Assembly (NCBI RefSeq): GCF_016909575.1
Contig: NZ_JAFBGA010000001.1
Coordinates: 248,001-312,000, forward strand
Source of the DNA: Streptomyces sp. HB132
GTDB lineage: Bacteria; Actinomycetota; Actinomycetes; Streptomycetales; Streptomycetaceae
DNA: 64,000 nt
Reading direction: 5' to 3'
Part shown: piece by piece, positions 52,647-61,736 of the stretch
Numbering within the stretch: the stretch's first letter is position 1
How the letters are laid out: each line of letters opens with the position of its first letter
Notes under the pieces: model-generated
The model's database searches: none
The model's input: the letters and a program-made list of their open reading frames with translations, nothing else
Told to the model about the DNA's origin: nothing
Program-made: the position numbers and the translations under genes

Positions 52647-53183
52647 ATGGACAGCGCAGAGTACGAGCGCAAGATCGCGCACCGCTTCGCCGCCTTCGAC
52701 CAGGACGGCAACGGCTACATCGATCGCGCAGATTTCAACGCCGCCGCAGCCCGTCTGCTCACCGAGTTCGGTACGACGGCCCGCTGCGACCGGGGCCAGT
52801 CGCTCTACACGGGCGCCGAGGCGTTCTGGCAGGGCATGGCGGGCATCGCCGACGTGGACGGGGACCAGCGCGTCACCCGGCAGGAGTTCGTCGGCGGGGC
52901 CGTGAAACGGCTGCGTGACAACCCGGACCGCTTCGCGGAGATCGCGCGGCCCTTCCTGCGCGCGGCGATCTCCGTGGCCGCCGGCACGGATCCCGAGGGA
53001 ACCGCCCCCGCCTCGGCCCCCGTCGCCGCGGTGGAGCGGGCGCTGCGGGTGCTGGGCGCCGCGGACGACATCGCGAGCGTCGCGGCCCGGAGCCTGGACA
53101 CCGACCAGGACGGCCGGATCGCCGAGGCCGATGCGGTCGCCGCCTTCTCCGCCTACTTCACCGTGATCGAGCCCGACGCGTAG
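52647..53183 (+). CDS. EF-hand calcium-binding protein
   Basis: A 178-residue calmodulin-like protein, soluble and without signal peptide. EF-loops DQDGNGYIDRADF (about 19-31), DVDGDQRVTRQEF (about 72-84) and DTDQDGRIAEADA (about 152-164) keep the ligand positions. Such sarcoplasmic-calcium-binding-like proteins in Streptomyces are linked to calcium buffering and aerial development. It is followed by a strong terminator. Confidence 0.94.
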   Translation: MDSAEYERKIAHRFAAFDQDGNGYIDRADFNAAAARLLTEFGTTARCDRGQSLYTGAEAFWQGMAGIADVDGDQRVTRQEFVGGAVKRLRDNPDRFAEIARPFLRAAISVAAGTDPEGTAPASAPVAAVERALRVLGAADDIASVAARSLDTDQDGRIAEADAVAAFSAYFTVIEPDA

Positions 53184-53189
53184 CGTCCC

Positions 53190-53240
53190 GACCGGCACCG
53201 GCCGCGCCCCGACCGGTACCGGGCGCGCTCGGTGCCGGTC
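53190..53240 (+). terminator. Terminator after the EF-hand gene
   Basis: Outer perfect arms GACCGGCACCG / CGGTGCCGGTC (11 bp) enclose inner GCGCCC/GGGCGC. It begins seven bases after the stop codon. Confidence 0.8.
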
Positions 53241-53804
53241 GGCCCGTAGCGTGGTCCGCTCCTCAACACGCCCGACCGCGTGAGCAGTTCGCGCTCCCCG
53301 GCGGCCCGGACCCGGCTTCCCCCGGGGCCGGGCCGCACTGCCGTGCCCCGGCTGTCGTGGCTGACCGCGGGCGTACGGACGGTGCGCCGGGGGTGACGCA
53401 ACGCATCCGGGAGCCGGCTCCGTCAGTGGAGCCGTACGTCACCGGGCGGAGTCGCGAGCCCGTGCTCGGGTACGCTCCGACGGATGCGAGCGGTACGGGA
53501 ACCGAAGGATCCGCGTGCGACCCCTGTGGGCGTCCCGGGTGGCGCGCGGTGTCCTGTTCGCGGCCCACGGAGCTGCGAGGGGCCCGCCGGGGACGACGTC
53601 CCCCGGGCACCGGTGCGCTTCTGTTCGACTCTCCGCGGCACGCGTCGCACACTATGCACCACGCGTACTCCTTCGCGCTGGAATATGCCCGAAGCGCTTG
53701 TTGCGGTGACTGTACGTCAACCATGCTGTCTCGCAGGGGAGTCACGTTCCGTGACCCCGAGGAGGCGCGAGGCGATGTGTCCGCCGGTTCGGATGGTGTG
53801 AGCG
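53241..53804. other. 564-bp region before the RsbW-like gene with a SigB-like promoter
   Basis: No convincing protein gene. GAGT (53449-53452), 15 bases, GGGTAC (53468-53473) matches the SigB-family pattern. A predicted transcript would start near 53480. An open frame 53484-53801, just downstream, has poor composition and is not annotated as a gene. The stretch may be a long leader of the ATPase gene. Confidence 0.4.
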
Positions 53805-54266
53805 GTGCAGGTGCTTCAGGTTCAGCTGGAAGTCGGGCCGGATCCCGCGGAGGTGGGGCGGGCCCGCAGATGGGCGCGGTCGCGTCTGGCCGGCTCGGGG
53901 ATGGGCGACGACGAGCCGCTCGCGGAGACGCTGATCCTGCTGATCTCGGAACTCGTCACCAACGCGGTGGTCCACACCGGCTGTCCGGCCGTGCTGCGGA
54001 TGCTCTTCGGCTCCGCGAATCCGGCCGGTTCGGCCGGGACGGTCCGGGTGGAGGTGGCCGACACCAGTTGCCGGCCGCCGCAGCCGCGTCACGCGGAGGG
54101 CGAGGACACCGGGGGCCGTGGTCTGGAACTGGTGGACGGCCTGGCGGATCGCTGGGGCTGGCAGCCCGAGGGCGCCGGCAAGCGGATCTGGTGCGAGGTC
54201 GACCGCGGTGCCCCCGTGCTGATCCCGGTGGTCCGGGAGCAGTCAGGCGACCGGGCGCGTCTCTGA
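53805..54266 (+). CDS. RsbW-like ATP-binding anti-sigma factor
   Basis: A 153-residue HATPase_c_2 protein. N-box ELVTNAVVHTG (about 47), then a G1-like VEVADTSCRPP (the canonical DxGxG is degenerate) and GGRGLELVDGLADRWG. Such stand-alone ATPases act as serine kinases/anti-sigma factors with STAS partners; one is encoded 1.2 kb upstream. GTG 53805 has a weak ribosome site. Its 3' end overlaps the convergent regulator gene by 24 bases. Confidence 0.9.
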   Translation: MQVLQVQLEVGPDPAEVGRARRWARSRLAGSGMGDDEPLAETLILLISELVTNAVVHTGCPAVLRMLFGSANPAGSAGTVRVEVADTSCRPPQPRHAEGEDTGGRGLELVDGLADRWGWQPEGAGKRIWCEVDRGAPVLIPVVREQSGDRARL

Positions 54267-55265
54267 GGGCACCGCGGGACGCCCCGTGGACCGCGCCCGG
54301 AACGTCCGCCGGTAGACCGTGGGCGGCACCCCCAGCGCGGCCTGCACGTGCTGCCGCAAGGAGGTGGCCGTACCGAAGCCGGAGTCCTGCGCCACCTGGT
54401 CGACCGACAGGTCGGTGGACTCCAGCAGGTGCCGTGCCCGTTCCACCCTCTGCTGGGTGAGCCACTGCCCCGGGCTGATGCCCGACTCCTCGCGGAAGCG
54501 CCGGGTGAAGGTGCGCACGCTCATCGACTCCTGCCGCGCCATGTCACGCAGCAGGATCGGCTGTTCCAGTCGTCCGAGGGCCCAGGCCCGCGCGTTCGTC
54601 GTCGTGGCGAGCCCCGCCTCGGGCAGCGGGCGTCGGACGAACTGTGCCTGGCCGCCGTCGCGGTGCGGAGGGACGACGGTGCGGCGGGCGACCTCGTTGG
54701 CGACGGCGGTGCCGTGGTCGCGGCGCAGGATGTGCAGACACAGGTCTATCCCCGCGGCCACACCGGCCGAGGTCAGCACGTCCCCGTCGTCGATGAACAG
54801 GACGTCCGGATCGACGCGGACCTTCGGGAAGAGCCGCTGGAAGTGGTCGGCCGAGGACCAGTGGGTGGTGGCGGGGCGGCCGTCGAGATATCCGGCCGCG
54901 GCGAGGACGTAGCCGCCCGTGCAGATGGAGACCATCCGGGTCCCGGGCCTGATGCGCGACAGGGCGGCGGCCAGCTCGTCGGTGAGCCGGCCCTCCTCGT
55001 GGACGGAGCCGAGTTCGTACGAGGCCGGGACGACGACCGTGTCGGCGGTGGCGAGTGCGTCGGGCCCGTGCTCGACCAGGATGCTGAAGTCGGCGTCCGT
55101 GCGGACGGGGCCCGGCGGACGCATGGAGCAGGTCACGACGTCGTACAGCTTCTCGCCCCTGCCGGGCTCCTCCGGGCGCCGCGCGAGGCCGAAGATCCTC
55201 TGCGGGATGCCCAGTTCGAAGGGGATCACACCGTCCAGGGCGAGCACGACGACACGGTGGCGCAT
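54243..55265 (-). CDS. GlxA-family transcriptional regulator (DJ-1/PfpI + AraC)
   Basis: A 340-residue regulator. An N-terminal class-I glutamine-amidotransferase-like domain includes MVSICTGGYVLAAAGYLDGRPATTHW (read in parts; nucleophile-elbow Cys at about 110) and the C-terminal AraC domain (about 225-320) has SVRTFTRRFREESGISPGQWL. ATG 55265. The group often senses small amines, amides or nitriles. Its 3' end overlaps the ATPase gene tail to tail. Confidence 0.94.
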   Translation of the reverse strand: MRHRVVVLALDGVIPFELGIPQRIFGLARRPEEPGRGEKLYDVVTCSMRPPGPVRTDADFSILVEHGPDALATADTVVVPASYELGSVHEEGRLTDELAAALSRIRPGTRMVSICTGGYVLAAAGYLDGRPATTHWSSADHFQRLFPKVRVDPDVLFIDDGDVLTSAGVAAGIDLCLHILRRDHGTAVANEVARRTVVPPHRDGGQAQFVRRPLPEAGLATTTNARAWALGRLEQPILLRDMARQESMSVRTFTRRFREESGISPGQWLTQQRVERARHLLESTDLSVDQVAQDSGFGTATSLRQHVQAALGVPPTVYRRTFRARSTGRPAVPSETRPVA

Positions 55266-55327
55266 CTGGACCCCTGCTCTTCCGCGGATTGTGCGTGACC
55301 GGTGATGGCCTGATAAACGTACCGGCC

Positions 55328-55747
55328 ATGGAGATAACGTCGGCTGTCCCCGCATCCGTTCCCCGGCCCGTCGTCGTTCGCGCGACGGCTGCGGCCGCCG
55401 CACTCGTGACCGTGGCGGCCGGCCTCGGCGTCCGCTCGGCGGCGGGCGGGGACGTGGCGAAGTACGCGGGCGACGCCCTCTACACCGTCCTGATCCACAC
55501 CCTCGTGGTCCTCCTCGCGCCGCGGCTGCGGCCGCTGACGGCGGCGGGCGCCGCCCTGGCCTTCAGCTGGGCCGTCGAACTCGCCCAGCTCACCGGTGTT
55601 CCGGCCGAACTCGCACAGCGGAGCATGGCCGCACGGCTGGTGCTCGGCTCGACGTTCAACGCCCCGGACCTGCTCTGGTACGCGGTCGGGGCGGCACTGG
55701 CCTGGGCCGTCCACAGCCGCCTGCGGTCGGGAGGCGCCCGCGCCTGA
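55328..55747 (+). CDS. DUF2809 membrane protein
   Basis: A 139-residue protein with about four hydrophobic helices, ending with WAVELAQLTGVPAELAQRS and NAPDLLWYAVGAALAWAV, the DUF2809 signature region. The family resembles VanZ-like membrane proteins of unknown function. ATG 55328 lies 62 bp from the divergent GlxA start. Confidence 0.85.
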   Translation: MEITSAVPASVPRPVVVRATAAAAALVTVAAGLGVRSAAGGDVAKYAGDALYTVLIHTLVVLLAPRLRPLTAAGAALAFSWAVELAQLTGVPAELAQRSMAARLVLGSTFNAPDLLWYAVGAALAWAVHSRLRSGGARA

Positions 55748-55827
55748 TCCCGCGCCGGCCCGATCCCTGCGAACGGTGTCCTTCCAGCCACTCGTCCGGG
55801 GCGCCGGCCGGCCGGATGCTGAGCGGC

Positions 55828-57141
55828 GTGACCCAGACAACGGACAGCGCGACGACCGAGTACGCCCCTCGCCGCCGCTTCCTCCCCCGGATGCACCGCG
55901 CGTGGATCGTGGCCGCCGTCACCTTCGTGACGATCATCGGCGGCGCGGCCTTCAACTCCCTGCCCGGCCTCCTCATCGACCCCCTCCACACCTGGTTCGG
56001 CTGGTCACGCGGCGAGATCGGTCTCGCCGTCTCCCTCGACATGGCGCTGTACGGGCTGACCGCCCCGTTCGCCGCGGCGCTGATGGACCGGTTCGGTATC
56101 CGCCGGGTCGTGGTCGTCGCCCTCGGGGCGGTGGCGACCGGGGCGCTGGCGAGCGTCTGGATGACCGCGTCCTGGCAGCTGATGCTCTACTGGGGCCTGC
56201 TCGTCGGGCTGGGCACCGGTTCGATGGCGATGGCCTTCTCCGCGACCGTCACCAACCGCTGGTTCGTGGCCCGCCGGGGACTGGTCACCGGCATCCTGAC
56301 CGCGGCGGGGGCCTCCGGCCAGCTGGTCTTCCTCCCGCTGTGCGCCTGGATCATCGACAGGCACGGCTGGAAGCCCGCCTCCGTGACGGTGGCACTGGCC
56401 GCCCTCGTCGTCATCCCCTTCGTCTGGCTGCTCATGCGCGACCACCCGGCCGACGTGGGTATCGCCCCCTACGGCGGTGCGTACGTGGAGAAGCCGGCGC
56501 CCGCGAAGGGGGCCGCGGCCCGCACCGTGCGCGTCCTGTTCGACGCGGCACGCACGGGCCCGTTCTGGCTGCTCGCGGGCTCGTTCGCCATCTGCGGCGC
56601 GTCCACGAACGGCCTGATCCGCACCCACTTCGTCCCCTCGGCGCACGACCACGGCATGGAGATCACGGCCGCTGCCTCCCTGCTGGCGGTCATCGGGGTC
56701 TTCGACATCATCGGGACGATCTTCAGCGGCTGGCTCACGGACCGCTTCGACGCCCGCAGGCTGCTGGCCGTCTACTACGCGTTGCGGGGGGTCTCGCTGT
56801 TGTTCCTGCCGATGTTGATGGCCCCCGCGGTGCATCCGCCCATGGTCTTCTTCATCGTGTTCTACGGCCTGGACTGGGTCGCCACGGTCCCGCCGACCCT
56901 GGCCCTGTGCCGCGAGCAGTACGGCGAGGACAGCGCGATCGTCTTCGGCTGGGTCCTGGCCTCCCACCAGGTCGGGGCCGCCCTGGTGGCGTTCCTCGGC
57001 GGGGTGGCCCGGGACGTCACCGGCTCCTACGACGTGGTCTGGTACGCCTCGGGCGCCCTGTGCGCCATGGCCGCCCTGATGGCCCTGCTGATCCGCCGCG
57101 CACGGGCGGGCCGGCCCGGAACCCCGGTAGCCCCCGCCTGA
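55828..57141 (+). CDS. MFS transporter (OFA/monocarboxylate-like)
   Basis: A 437-residue twelve-helix MFS permease. Motif A-like AALMDRFGIRRV (about 78) and SGWLTDRFDARRL (about 305) flank the two halves, separated by a charged loop (about 210-235). Start GTG 55828 gives the N-terminus VTQTTD, typical of relatives; ATG 55816 is the alternative. Probable uptake or efflux of organic acids; regulation is not visible. Confidence 0.9.
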   Translation: MTQTTDSATTEYAPRRRFLPRMHRAWIVAAVTFVTIIGGAAFNSLPGLLIDPLHTWFGWSRGEIGLAVSLDMALYGLTAPFAAALMDRFGIRRVVVVALGAVATGALASVWMTASWQLMLYWGLLVGLGTGSMAMAFSATVTNRWFVARRGLVTGILTAAGASGQLVFLPLCAWIIDRHGWKPASVTVALAALVVIPFVWLLMRDHPADVGIAPYGGAYVEKPAPAKGAAARTVRVLFDAARTGPFWLLAGSFAICGASTNGLIRTHFVPSAHDHGMEITAAASLLAVIGVFDIIGTIFSGWLTDRFDARRLLAVYYALRGVSLLFLPMLMAPAVHPPMVFFIVFYGLDWVATVPPTLALCREQYGEDSAIVFGWVLASHQVGAALVAFLGGVARDVTGSYDVVWYASGALCAMAALMALLIRRARAGRPGTPVAPA

Positions 57142-57142
57142 A

Positions 57143-57157
57143 GCCCCCGGCGGGGGC
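57143..57157. terminator. Short GC hairpin between convergent genes
   Basis: GCCCCC-GGC-GGGGGC just after the MFS stop, between the convergent MFS and flavoprotein genes. Confidence 0.5.
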
Positions 57158-57208
57158 CGCTACCGCCCCCCTTCGTTCGGCAGACGGCCGAGGCACCCGC
57201 TCCCGCCG

Positions 57209-58396
57209 TCAGCGCGCCTTGGCCAGGCGGGCGGCTATCCTCCGCGCGTCCAGGGCCATCTCGCGGAGCATCCCGCTGATCGGATTGGTGAAGCCCGTGA
57301 AGTACAGGCCCGGCGCCCCGTCCGGGGTGCGCGCGCCGTGCACCACGGGGCGGCCCCTCGGGTCCAGCACGCCGAGATGACCTACCAGGCCCTCCAGGGC
57401 GCGTTCGTAACCGGTCGCCGCTATCACCGCGTCCGGGGTGATCCGCGTGCCGTCCGCCAGCACCACCGCGTCCCCGTCGAACGACCCGACCGTCGCCACG
57501 GGAACCACTTCGCCGCTCCGCACCGCGTCGATCAGCCCGACGTCCTGGACGGGGATCGCGCCCTCCTTGACCCGGGAGTACAGGCCCGTGTCGGGGCGGG
57601 GGAGACCCTGCTCCGCCAGGTCGGGTACGGAGACGCGGCACATGAGGCGGCCCGCCCGGTCGACGAGCCGGACCGGCAGCCTTCGCACCAGCACGGCGGT
57701 CGCCTGGGCGGGCCAGCCGGCCGTCGAGCGGCGCACGATGTGCGGGACCGTACGGACCGCGATCCGGACCCGGGACGCCCCGCCCTCGACCAGGTCCACG
57801 GCGATCTCCGCGCCGGTGTTGCCGATGCCGACGACCAGGACGTCCTTGCCCGCGTACGGGGCCGGGGAGCGGTACTCCGAGGCGTGCACCAGTTCGCCGG
57901 TGAACCCCTCGCTCCCCGGCCATCCGGGAATCCGCGGGGTGTGGTTGAAGCCGGTGGCCACCACCACGGCACGTCCGGTCAGCACCCGGCCGCCGGTCGC
58001 GCTCAGCTGCCAGCCCGAGCCGTCGTCGGTCCGGTCGATCCGGGAGACCTCGACGCCCGTGACCACCTCGAGCTCGTGGTGCTCGGCGTACTTCTCCAGG
58101 TAGCGCACCATGTCCTCGCGCGACACCCAGCGCCCGAACCTGCGGGGCATCGCCAGCCCCGGCAGTGCGGACCAGCGGCGGGTCGTGTGGAGGTGCAGCC
58201 GGTCGTAGTGGCGGCGCCAGGACGCCCCCACGTCGCCGGTCTTCTCCAGGACCACCGCCCGTACGCCCCGCTCCCGCAGGGCCGCCGCGGTGGCGAGGCC
58301 GCCCGGGCCACCGCCGATCACATAGACCGGTCGGCCGTCGGTGCGGTCGATCGACGAGGGCTGGGCGTCACCGGGGGTGGATGTGCTGTCTGGCAT
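57209..58396 (-). CDS. Flavin-containing monooxygenase-like NAD(P)/FAD oxidoreductase
   Basis: A 395-residue two-dinucleotide-binding flavoprotein. FAD site GGGPGGLATA (about 28-37), ASWRRHYDRLHLHT after it, NADP site GIGNTGAEIAVDL (about 198), and ATGYERAL near 340. This is the organisation of YUCCA-like/FMO and Baeyer-Villiger-related enzymes. ATG 58396. It may oxygenate a small metabolite; substrate not readable. Confidence 0.92.
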   Translation of the reverse strand: MPDSTSTPGDAQPSSIDRTDGRPVYVIGGGPGGLATAAALRERGVRAVVLEKTGDVGASWRRHYDRLHLHTTRRWSALPGLAMPRRFGRWVSREDMVRYLEKYAEHHELEVVTGVEVSRIDRTDDGSGWQLSATGGRVLTGRAVVVATGFNHTPRIPGWPGSEGFTGELVHASEYRSPAPYAGKDVLVVGIGNTGAEIAVDLVEGGASRVRIAVRTVPHIVRRSTAGWPAQATAVLVRRLPVRLVDRAGRLMCRVSVPDLAEQGLPRPDTGLYSRVKEGAIPVQDVGLIDAVRSGEVVPVATVGSFDGDAVVLADGTRITPDAVIAATGYERALEGLVGHLGVLDPRGRPVVHGARTPDGAPGLYFTGFTNPISGMLREMALDARRIAARLAKAR

Positions 58397-58487
58397 GGTT
58401 CGGAGCGTAATCGGACATGAACATGATGGGTTCCGGTCCGGGCGGGAATCGGTTGCGAAATGATCACGGGCGGGTGAGCGGGCCCGC

Positions 58488-59078
58488 TCAGAGCCCCGGC
58501 GCACCCCACACCGGGAACCAGCGCGACAGGTCGTCCTCCACCCGGAGGTCGTCCCCGAGCACGGCGCGCACCTGGAGCTCCAGCTGGTTGTCACGCTTCT
58601 CCCCACCGCCCGGAGCCGGGGCGAACGGATAGAAGGTGCCCCGCTTGTAGAGGTAGACCAGCGCCAGCGGACGCCCCTCCGGATTCCGGAACCCGATCAT
58701 CGAGCAGAGCAGATGAGGGCCGAAGCCGCCGTCCTGCAGGAGGGTGTTGACCGCGTGCAGGTCATTGACCAGGGCCGCGGTGCCCTCGGACCCCGGCTCC
58801 TGGCGGGCGAGCAGCCAGGTGTAGCCGTAGGCGTCACGGCTGAACCCGACTGGGATCCCGCCCCGTCCCGTGTCCGCGTCGAGCAACTCCCTCACGTCCT
58901 GCTGGACACGGGCGAACATGCCGCCCTCCACCCCCGCGAAGCACACCGAGCCGGATCCGGTCGGTGCGAATCCGGTGCCGGCCTGGAGGGTGAGCGCGGC
59001 GGAGGGGACCGCGAAGAGCTGGTCGAGGTCGGGGCGGACGGGCTTGCTGCGCCCCAGGATGCTGTCGAGCAGGCCCAC
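58488..59078 (-). CDS. pspAB: PspA-associated protein PspAB
   Basis: A 196-residue cytoplasmic protein of the PspAB type, starting MGLLDSILGRSKPV. It pairs almost universally with HtpX in actinobacteria and is linked to envelope-stress handling by PspA. It begins 10 bases after the htpX stop and is thus co-transcribed. No catalytic motif. Confidence 0.88.
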   Translation of the reverse strand: MGLLDSILGRSKPVRPDLDQLFAVPSAALTLQAGTGFAPTGSGSVCFAGVEGGMFARVQQDVRELLDADTGRGGIPVGFSRDAYGYTWLLARQEPGSEGTAALVNDLHAVNTLLQDGGFGPHLLCSMIGFRNPEGRPLALVYLYKRGTFYPFAPAPGGGEKRDNQLELQVRAVLGDDLRVEDDLSRWFPVWGAPGL

Positions 59079-59088
59079 GGCTGGCTCC

Positions 59089-60000
59089 TCACGGGTGGGA
59101 CAGGCCGGCGGAGATGCGGGCCAGCTGGTCCAGACGCTGTTCGAGGGTCGGGTGGGAGGAGAGCAGCCGGCCCAGGCTCTCCTTGGAGGCGAAGGCGGGC
59201 ACGAAGTAGAAGGCGTTGTACGGTTCCGCCTTCCGCAGGTCCTCCGTCGGGATCCGGGCCATCTGCCCGCTCACCTTGGTGAGGGCGGAGGCGAGCGCCG
59301 AGGGGCGGCCGGTGAGCAGTGCGGCCGTGCGGTCGGCGGAGAGCTCGCGGTAGCGGGAGAGCAGCCGGGTCAGCAGGAAGCTGAGGGCGTACACGACCGC
59401 GCTGATCAGCGGGATGAGCATGATGATGATGCCCGCCGGGTCGTTGCCCCGGCTGTTGCGGGCGAAGCCGCCCCACAGGGCGACCCGGGTGACGACTCCG
59501 GCGAGGACCCCGAGGAACGACGCGATCGTCATCACCGCGACATCGCGGTGCGCGACGTGCGACATCTCGTGCGCCAGGACGCCTTCGAGCTCCTCGGGCT
59601 CCAGTCTGCGCAGCAGCCCGGTCGTGGCGCAGACCAGGGCGGTCTTCTCGCTGCGGCCGGTCGCGAAGGCGTTCGGCACGTCGCTGCGCGCGATGGCCAC
59701 CCGGGGTTTGGGCATGTCGGCGAGGGCGCAGATCCGGTCGATCGCCCCGTGCAGCTCAGGTGCCTGCTGCGGGGTGACCTCCCGGGCGCCCATGCCGTAC
59801 GCCGCGATGCGGTCGCTGAACCAGAACTGGGCGACGAACATCCCGCCCGCCAGGATCAGGATGATGGGCCAGGCGCCGCGCAGGACGGCCAGCAGTACGC
59901 CCACCAGGACCACGTACAGCAGGCCGATGAAGAACATCGTGCTCACCATGCGGGTGGTCAGACCGCGGTCGGGGGCGTAGCGGGAACGGGTTCGTGCCAT
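59089..60000 (-). CDS. htpX: Zinc metalloprotease HtpX
   Basis: A 303-residue integral-membrane M48 protease. Two helices (about 19-60) precede the catalytic motif HEMSH (about 142-146), two more follow, and the third ligand Glu is in YRELSADR (about 222). It degrades misfolded membrane proteins. GGAGG lies before ATG 60000. It heads an operon with pspAB. Confidence 0.95.
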   Translation of the reverse strand: MARTRSRYAPDRGLTTRMVSTMFFIGLLYVVLVGVLLAVLRGAWPIILILAGGMFVAQFWFSDRIAAYGMGAREVTPQQAPELHGAIDRICALADMPKPRVAIARSDVPNAFATGRSEKTALVCATTGLLRRLEPEELEGVLAHEMSHVAHRDVAVMTIASFLGVLAGVVTRVALWGGFARNSRGNDPAGIIIMLIPLISAVVYALSFLLTRLLSRYRELSADRTAALLTGRPSALASALTKVSGQMARIPTEDLRKAEPYNAFYFVPAFASKESLGRLLSSHPTLEQRLDQLARISAGLSHP

Positions 60001-60068
60001 GGGTGCCTCCAGTGGCTCACCTGACTCCCATAGTGCCCCTTTCATGCAAAAGACGTATAAGGACCTGT

Positions 60069-60734
60069 TCAGGGCCAGAGGAGCTCGCGGGTCCAACCCG
60101 CGCCGTCCCGGCGGTAGCGCAGCCGCACGTGCCTGCGGCGGTCGTCGCCCTGGAAGAACTCCACCTCCTGCGGCTCGACCGCATACCGCGTCCAGGTCTC
60201 CGCCTCGGCGTCCGGCTCCGCCTGCGCGCGCAGCCAGGCCGCCTCGGAGGCCCGTACGAGGTCTTCCCGCGAGGGCAGCACGTCGCTCTGTGATCCGGTC
60301 AGCGCGGCGGCCAGCGCACCGGTGGACCTGACCCGTAGATCGGCCCGGCTCTCCTCACGGCTCGCCGCGACCGCCGTACCCCGTACGCGCACCTGGCGGC
60401 CCTGGGCGGGCCAGTAGAAGCCGAGCGCCGCGTCCGGGCGCGCCGCGAGCTGGCGGCCCTTCGCGCTGGTCGCGTGCGTGGCGAAGTGCCAGCCGTGCTC
60501 GTCCGCGTCGTGCAGCGTCAGCGTGCGCACATCGGGCCGGCCGTCGGGGTCCGCGGTCGCCAGGGTCATGGTGTGCGGCTCGGCCTGCCCGGCCGCCACC
60601 GCCTCGGCGAACCAGGTGTGGAAGAGGGGGAGGGGAGCGGCGGGTGCGCCGGACGGGTCGAAGCCGGGGAGGGGCACGTCCCAGACGCGCTGCGCGCGGA
60701 GCAGGTCGCGGAAGTCGTTCTGTGCATCGCTCAT
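60069..60734 (-). CDS. PNPOx-fold FMN enzyme (PhzG/PdxH-like)
   Basis: A 221-residue PNPOx-fold protein. RTLTLHDADEHGWHFATHATSAKGRQL (read in parts) and FYWPAQGRQVRVRG are the FMN-binding strands. The C-terminus VEFFQGDDRRRHVRLRY matches pyridoxamine-phosphate-oxidase-type dimer closure. With a bona fide pdxH at 33 kb, this paralogue is probably a specialised pyridoxal-phosphate or small-molecule oxidase. Confidence 0.9.
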   Translation of the reverse strand: MSDAQNDFRDLLRAQRVWDVPLPGFDPSGAPAAPLPLFHTWFAEAVAAGQAEPHTMTLATADPDGRPDVRTLTLHDADEHGWHFATHATSAKGRQLAARPDAALGFYWPAQGRQVRVRGTAVAASREESRADLRVRSTGALAAALTGSQSDVLPSREDLVRASEAAWLRAQAEPDAEAETWTRYAVEPQEVEFFQGDDRRRHVRLRYRRDGAGWTRELLWP

Positions 60735-60772
60735 GGGTCCATTCCACAGCGTCGCGGGCCGGTGCGGGAACG

Positions 60773-60806
60773 CCGACGGCGGACCACAGGGGTGGTCCGC
60801 CGTCGG
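60773..60806 (-). terminator. 15-bp perfect hairpin terminator
   Basis: Arms CCGACGGCGGACCAC / GTGGTCCGCCGTCGG with a four-base loop, 70 bp beyond the TetR stop on the minus strand and upstream of the PNPOx-fold gene. Confidence 0.85.
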
Positions 60807-60875
60807 TGAGACAGGACGCGGGGGGCCGCGGAGGGTTGCGGCGTCCGGTGTGTGCGGGGGAGTCCTGGCCGGCGC

Positions 60876-61523
60876 CTACCTGACCGGCTTCTTGCCGGTG
60901 ATGCCCAGATGAACCAACAGGGCGAGGTTCGGGCGGAGTTCGGCCTGCTTCACACCCCAGGTGGTGAAGCCCTTCTGGTGCGAGGCGACTCCCGCCAGCA
61001 TCACGACGAGGGATCCGGCCACCGCGCCGGGGTTGACGTCCTTGTCCACCCTGCCCTTGGACTGGAGCTCCTTGACCGCGTCCGTCAGGGAGTTGGTGAC
61101 CGAGTTCAGGACCTTCATGCGGATCTTGTAGAACCGCTTGTCGCCCTCGGCCGCGCCGAGGTCCACGACGCGGAGGATCGCGTCGTGGCGGCGCCAGAAG
61201 TCGAGGAACCCCTCGACCAGTTCTTCGGAGGCCTGCCAGCCGGCCTTGCCGACCCAGGAACGCCCGCCGACCAGTTCGGTCAGGCCGGTTCCTTCCTTTG
61301 CCATTTCCTCGGCGAGTTCGAGAACGGCGCCCTCGACGTCGGGGAAATACTGGTAGAAAGTCGCGGGTGAAGTCCCCGCCTTGCGGGCCACGTCGATGAC
61401 TTTGACGTCCCGGTACGGCGAGGAGCTGAGCATCTCGCTGAGGCAGTCGAGCAGCTTCTGCCGCGTCGCCTGACCGCGCCGACCAGCCACGCGGCCGTCG
61501 ACGGTGCGCACTTGTCCTGTCAT
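60876..61523 (-). CDS. TetR-family regulator
   Basis: A 215-residue TetR regulator. Helix-turn-helix at about 39-62 (VKVIDVARKAGTSPATFYQYFPDVEGA, read in parts). The C-terminal domain is Lys-rich and long-helical. ATG 61523. The upstream region contains the palindrome at 61653-61667, a potential operator. No obvious target gene adjoins it. Confidence 0.92.
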   Translation of the reverse strand: MTGQVRTVDGRVAGRRGQATRQKLLDCLSEMLSSSPYRDVKVIDVARKAGTSPATFYQYFPDVEGAVLELAEEMAKEGTGLTELVGGRSWVGKAGWQASEELVEGFLDFWRRHDAILRVVDLGAAEGDKRFYKIRMKVLNSVTNSLTDAVKELQSKGRVDKDVNPGAVAGSLVVMLAGVASHQKGFTTWGVKQAELRPNLALLVHLGITGKKPVR

Positions 61524-61652
61524 GCCGTCAGCTTACCGAGGGGTGATCCGAGCGCGATCTGACCGACTGCAAATGGGGAACGCTCCAGTCAGGACGGGGT
61601 GAACAGCGCAATTCCCCGTGGCGGGGTGAGGCCATTTTCGCGCGGGCGTGAA

Positions 61653-61667
61653 CAATTCGCGGAATTG
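61653..61667. promoter_or_regulatory. Palindrome CAATTCGCGGAATTG
   Basis: Perfect six-base arms around GCG in an AT-richer spot, 130 bp upstream of the TetR start. Possible operator. Confidence 0.45.
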
Positions 61668-61670
61668 CTC

Positions 61671-61710
61671 TTCCGGCCGCTTCCGGCCGCTTCCGGCCGC
61701 TTCGGGCCGT
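61671..61710 (+). repeat. Tandem decamer TTCCGGCCGC, three exact copies plus one degenerate
   Basis: Exact copies at 61671-61680, 61681-61690 and 61691-61700, then TTCGGGCCGT. The 10-bp period is about one helical turn, putting each copy on the same face. It lies directly before a cluster of DnaA-box-like sequences. Confidence 0.8.
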
Positions 61711-61736
61711 CTCGGACGCGTTCCGGAGTGATGTTG

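Noticed and set aside
53484..53801. 105-codon plus-strand frame just after a SigB-like promoter
   Set aside because: Composition is Arg/Pro/Cys-rich and codon bias is not Streptomyces-like; more likely untranslated leader of the ATPase gene.
61671..61710. Possible CRISPR-like repeats
   Set aside because: The decamers are directly adjacent with no spacers, and no cas gene is present.
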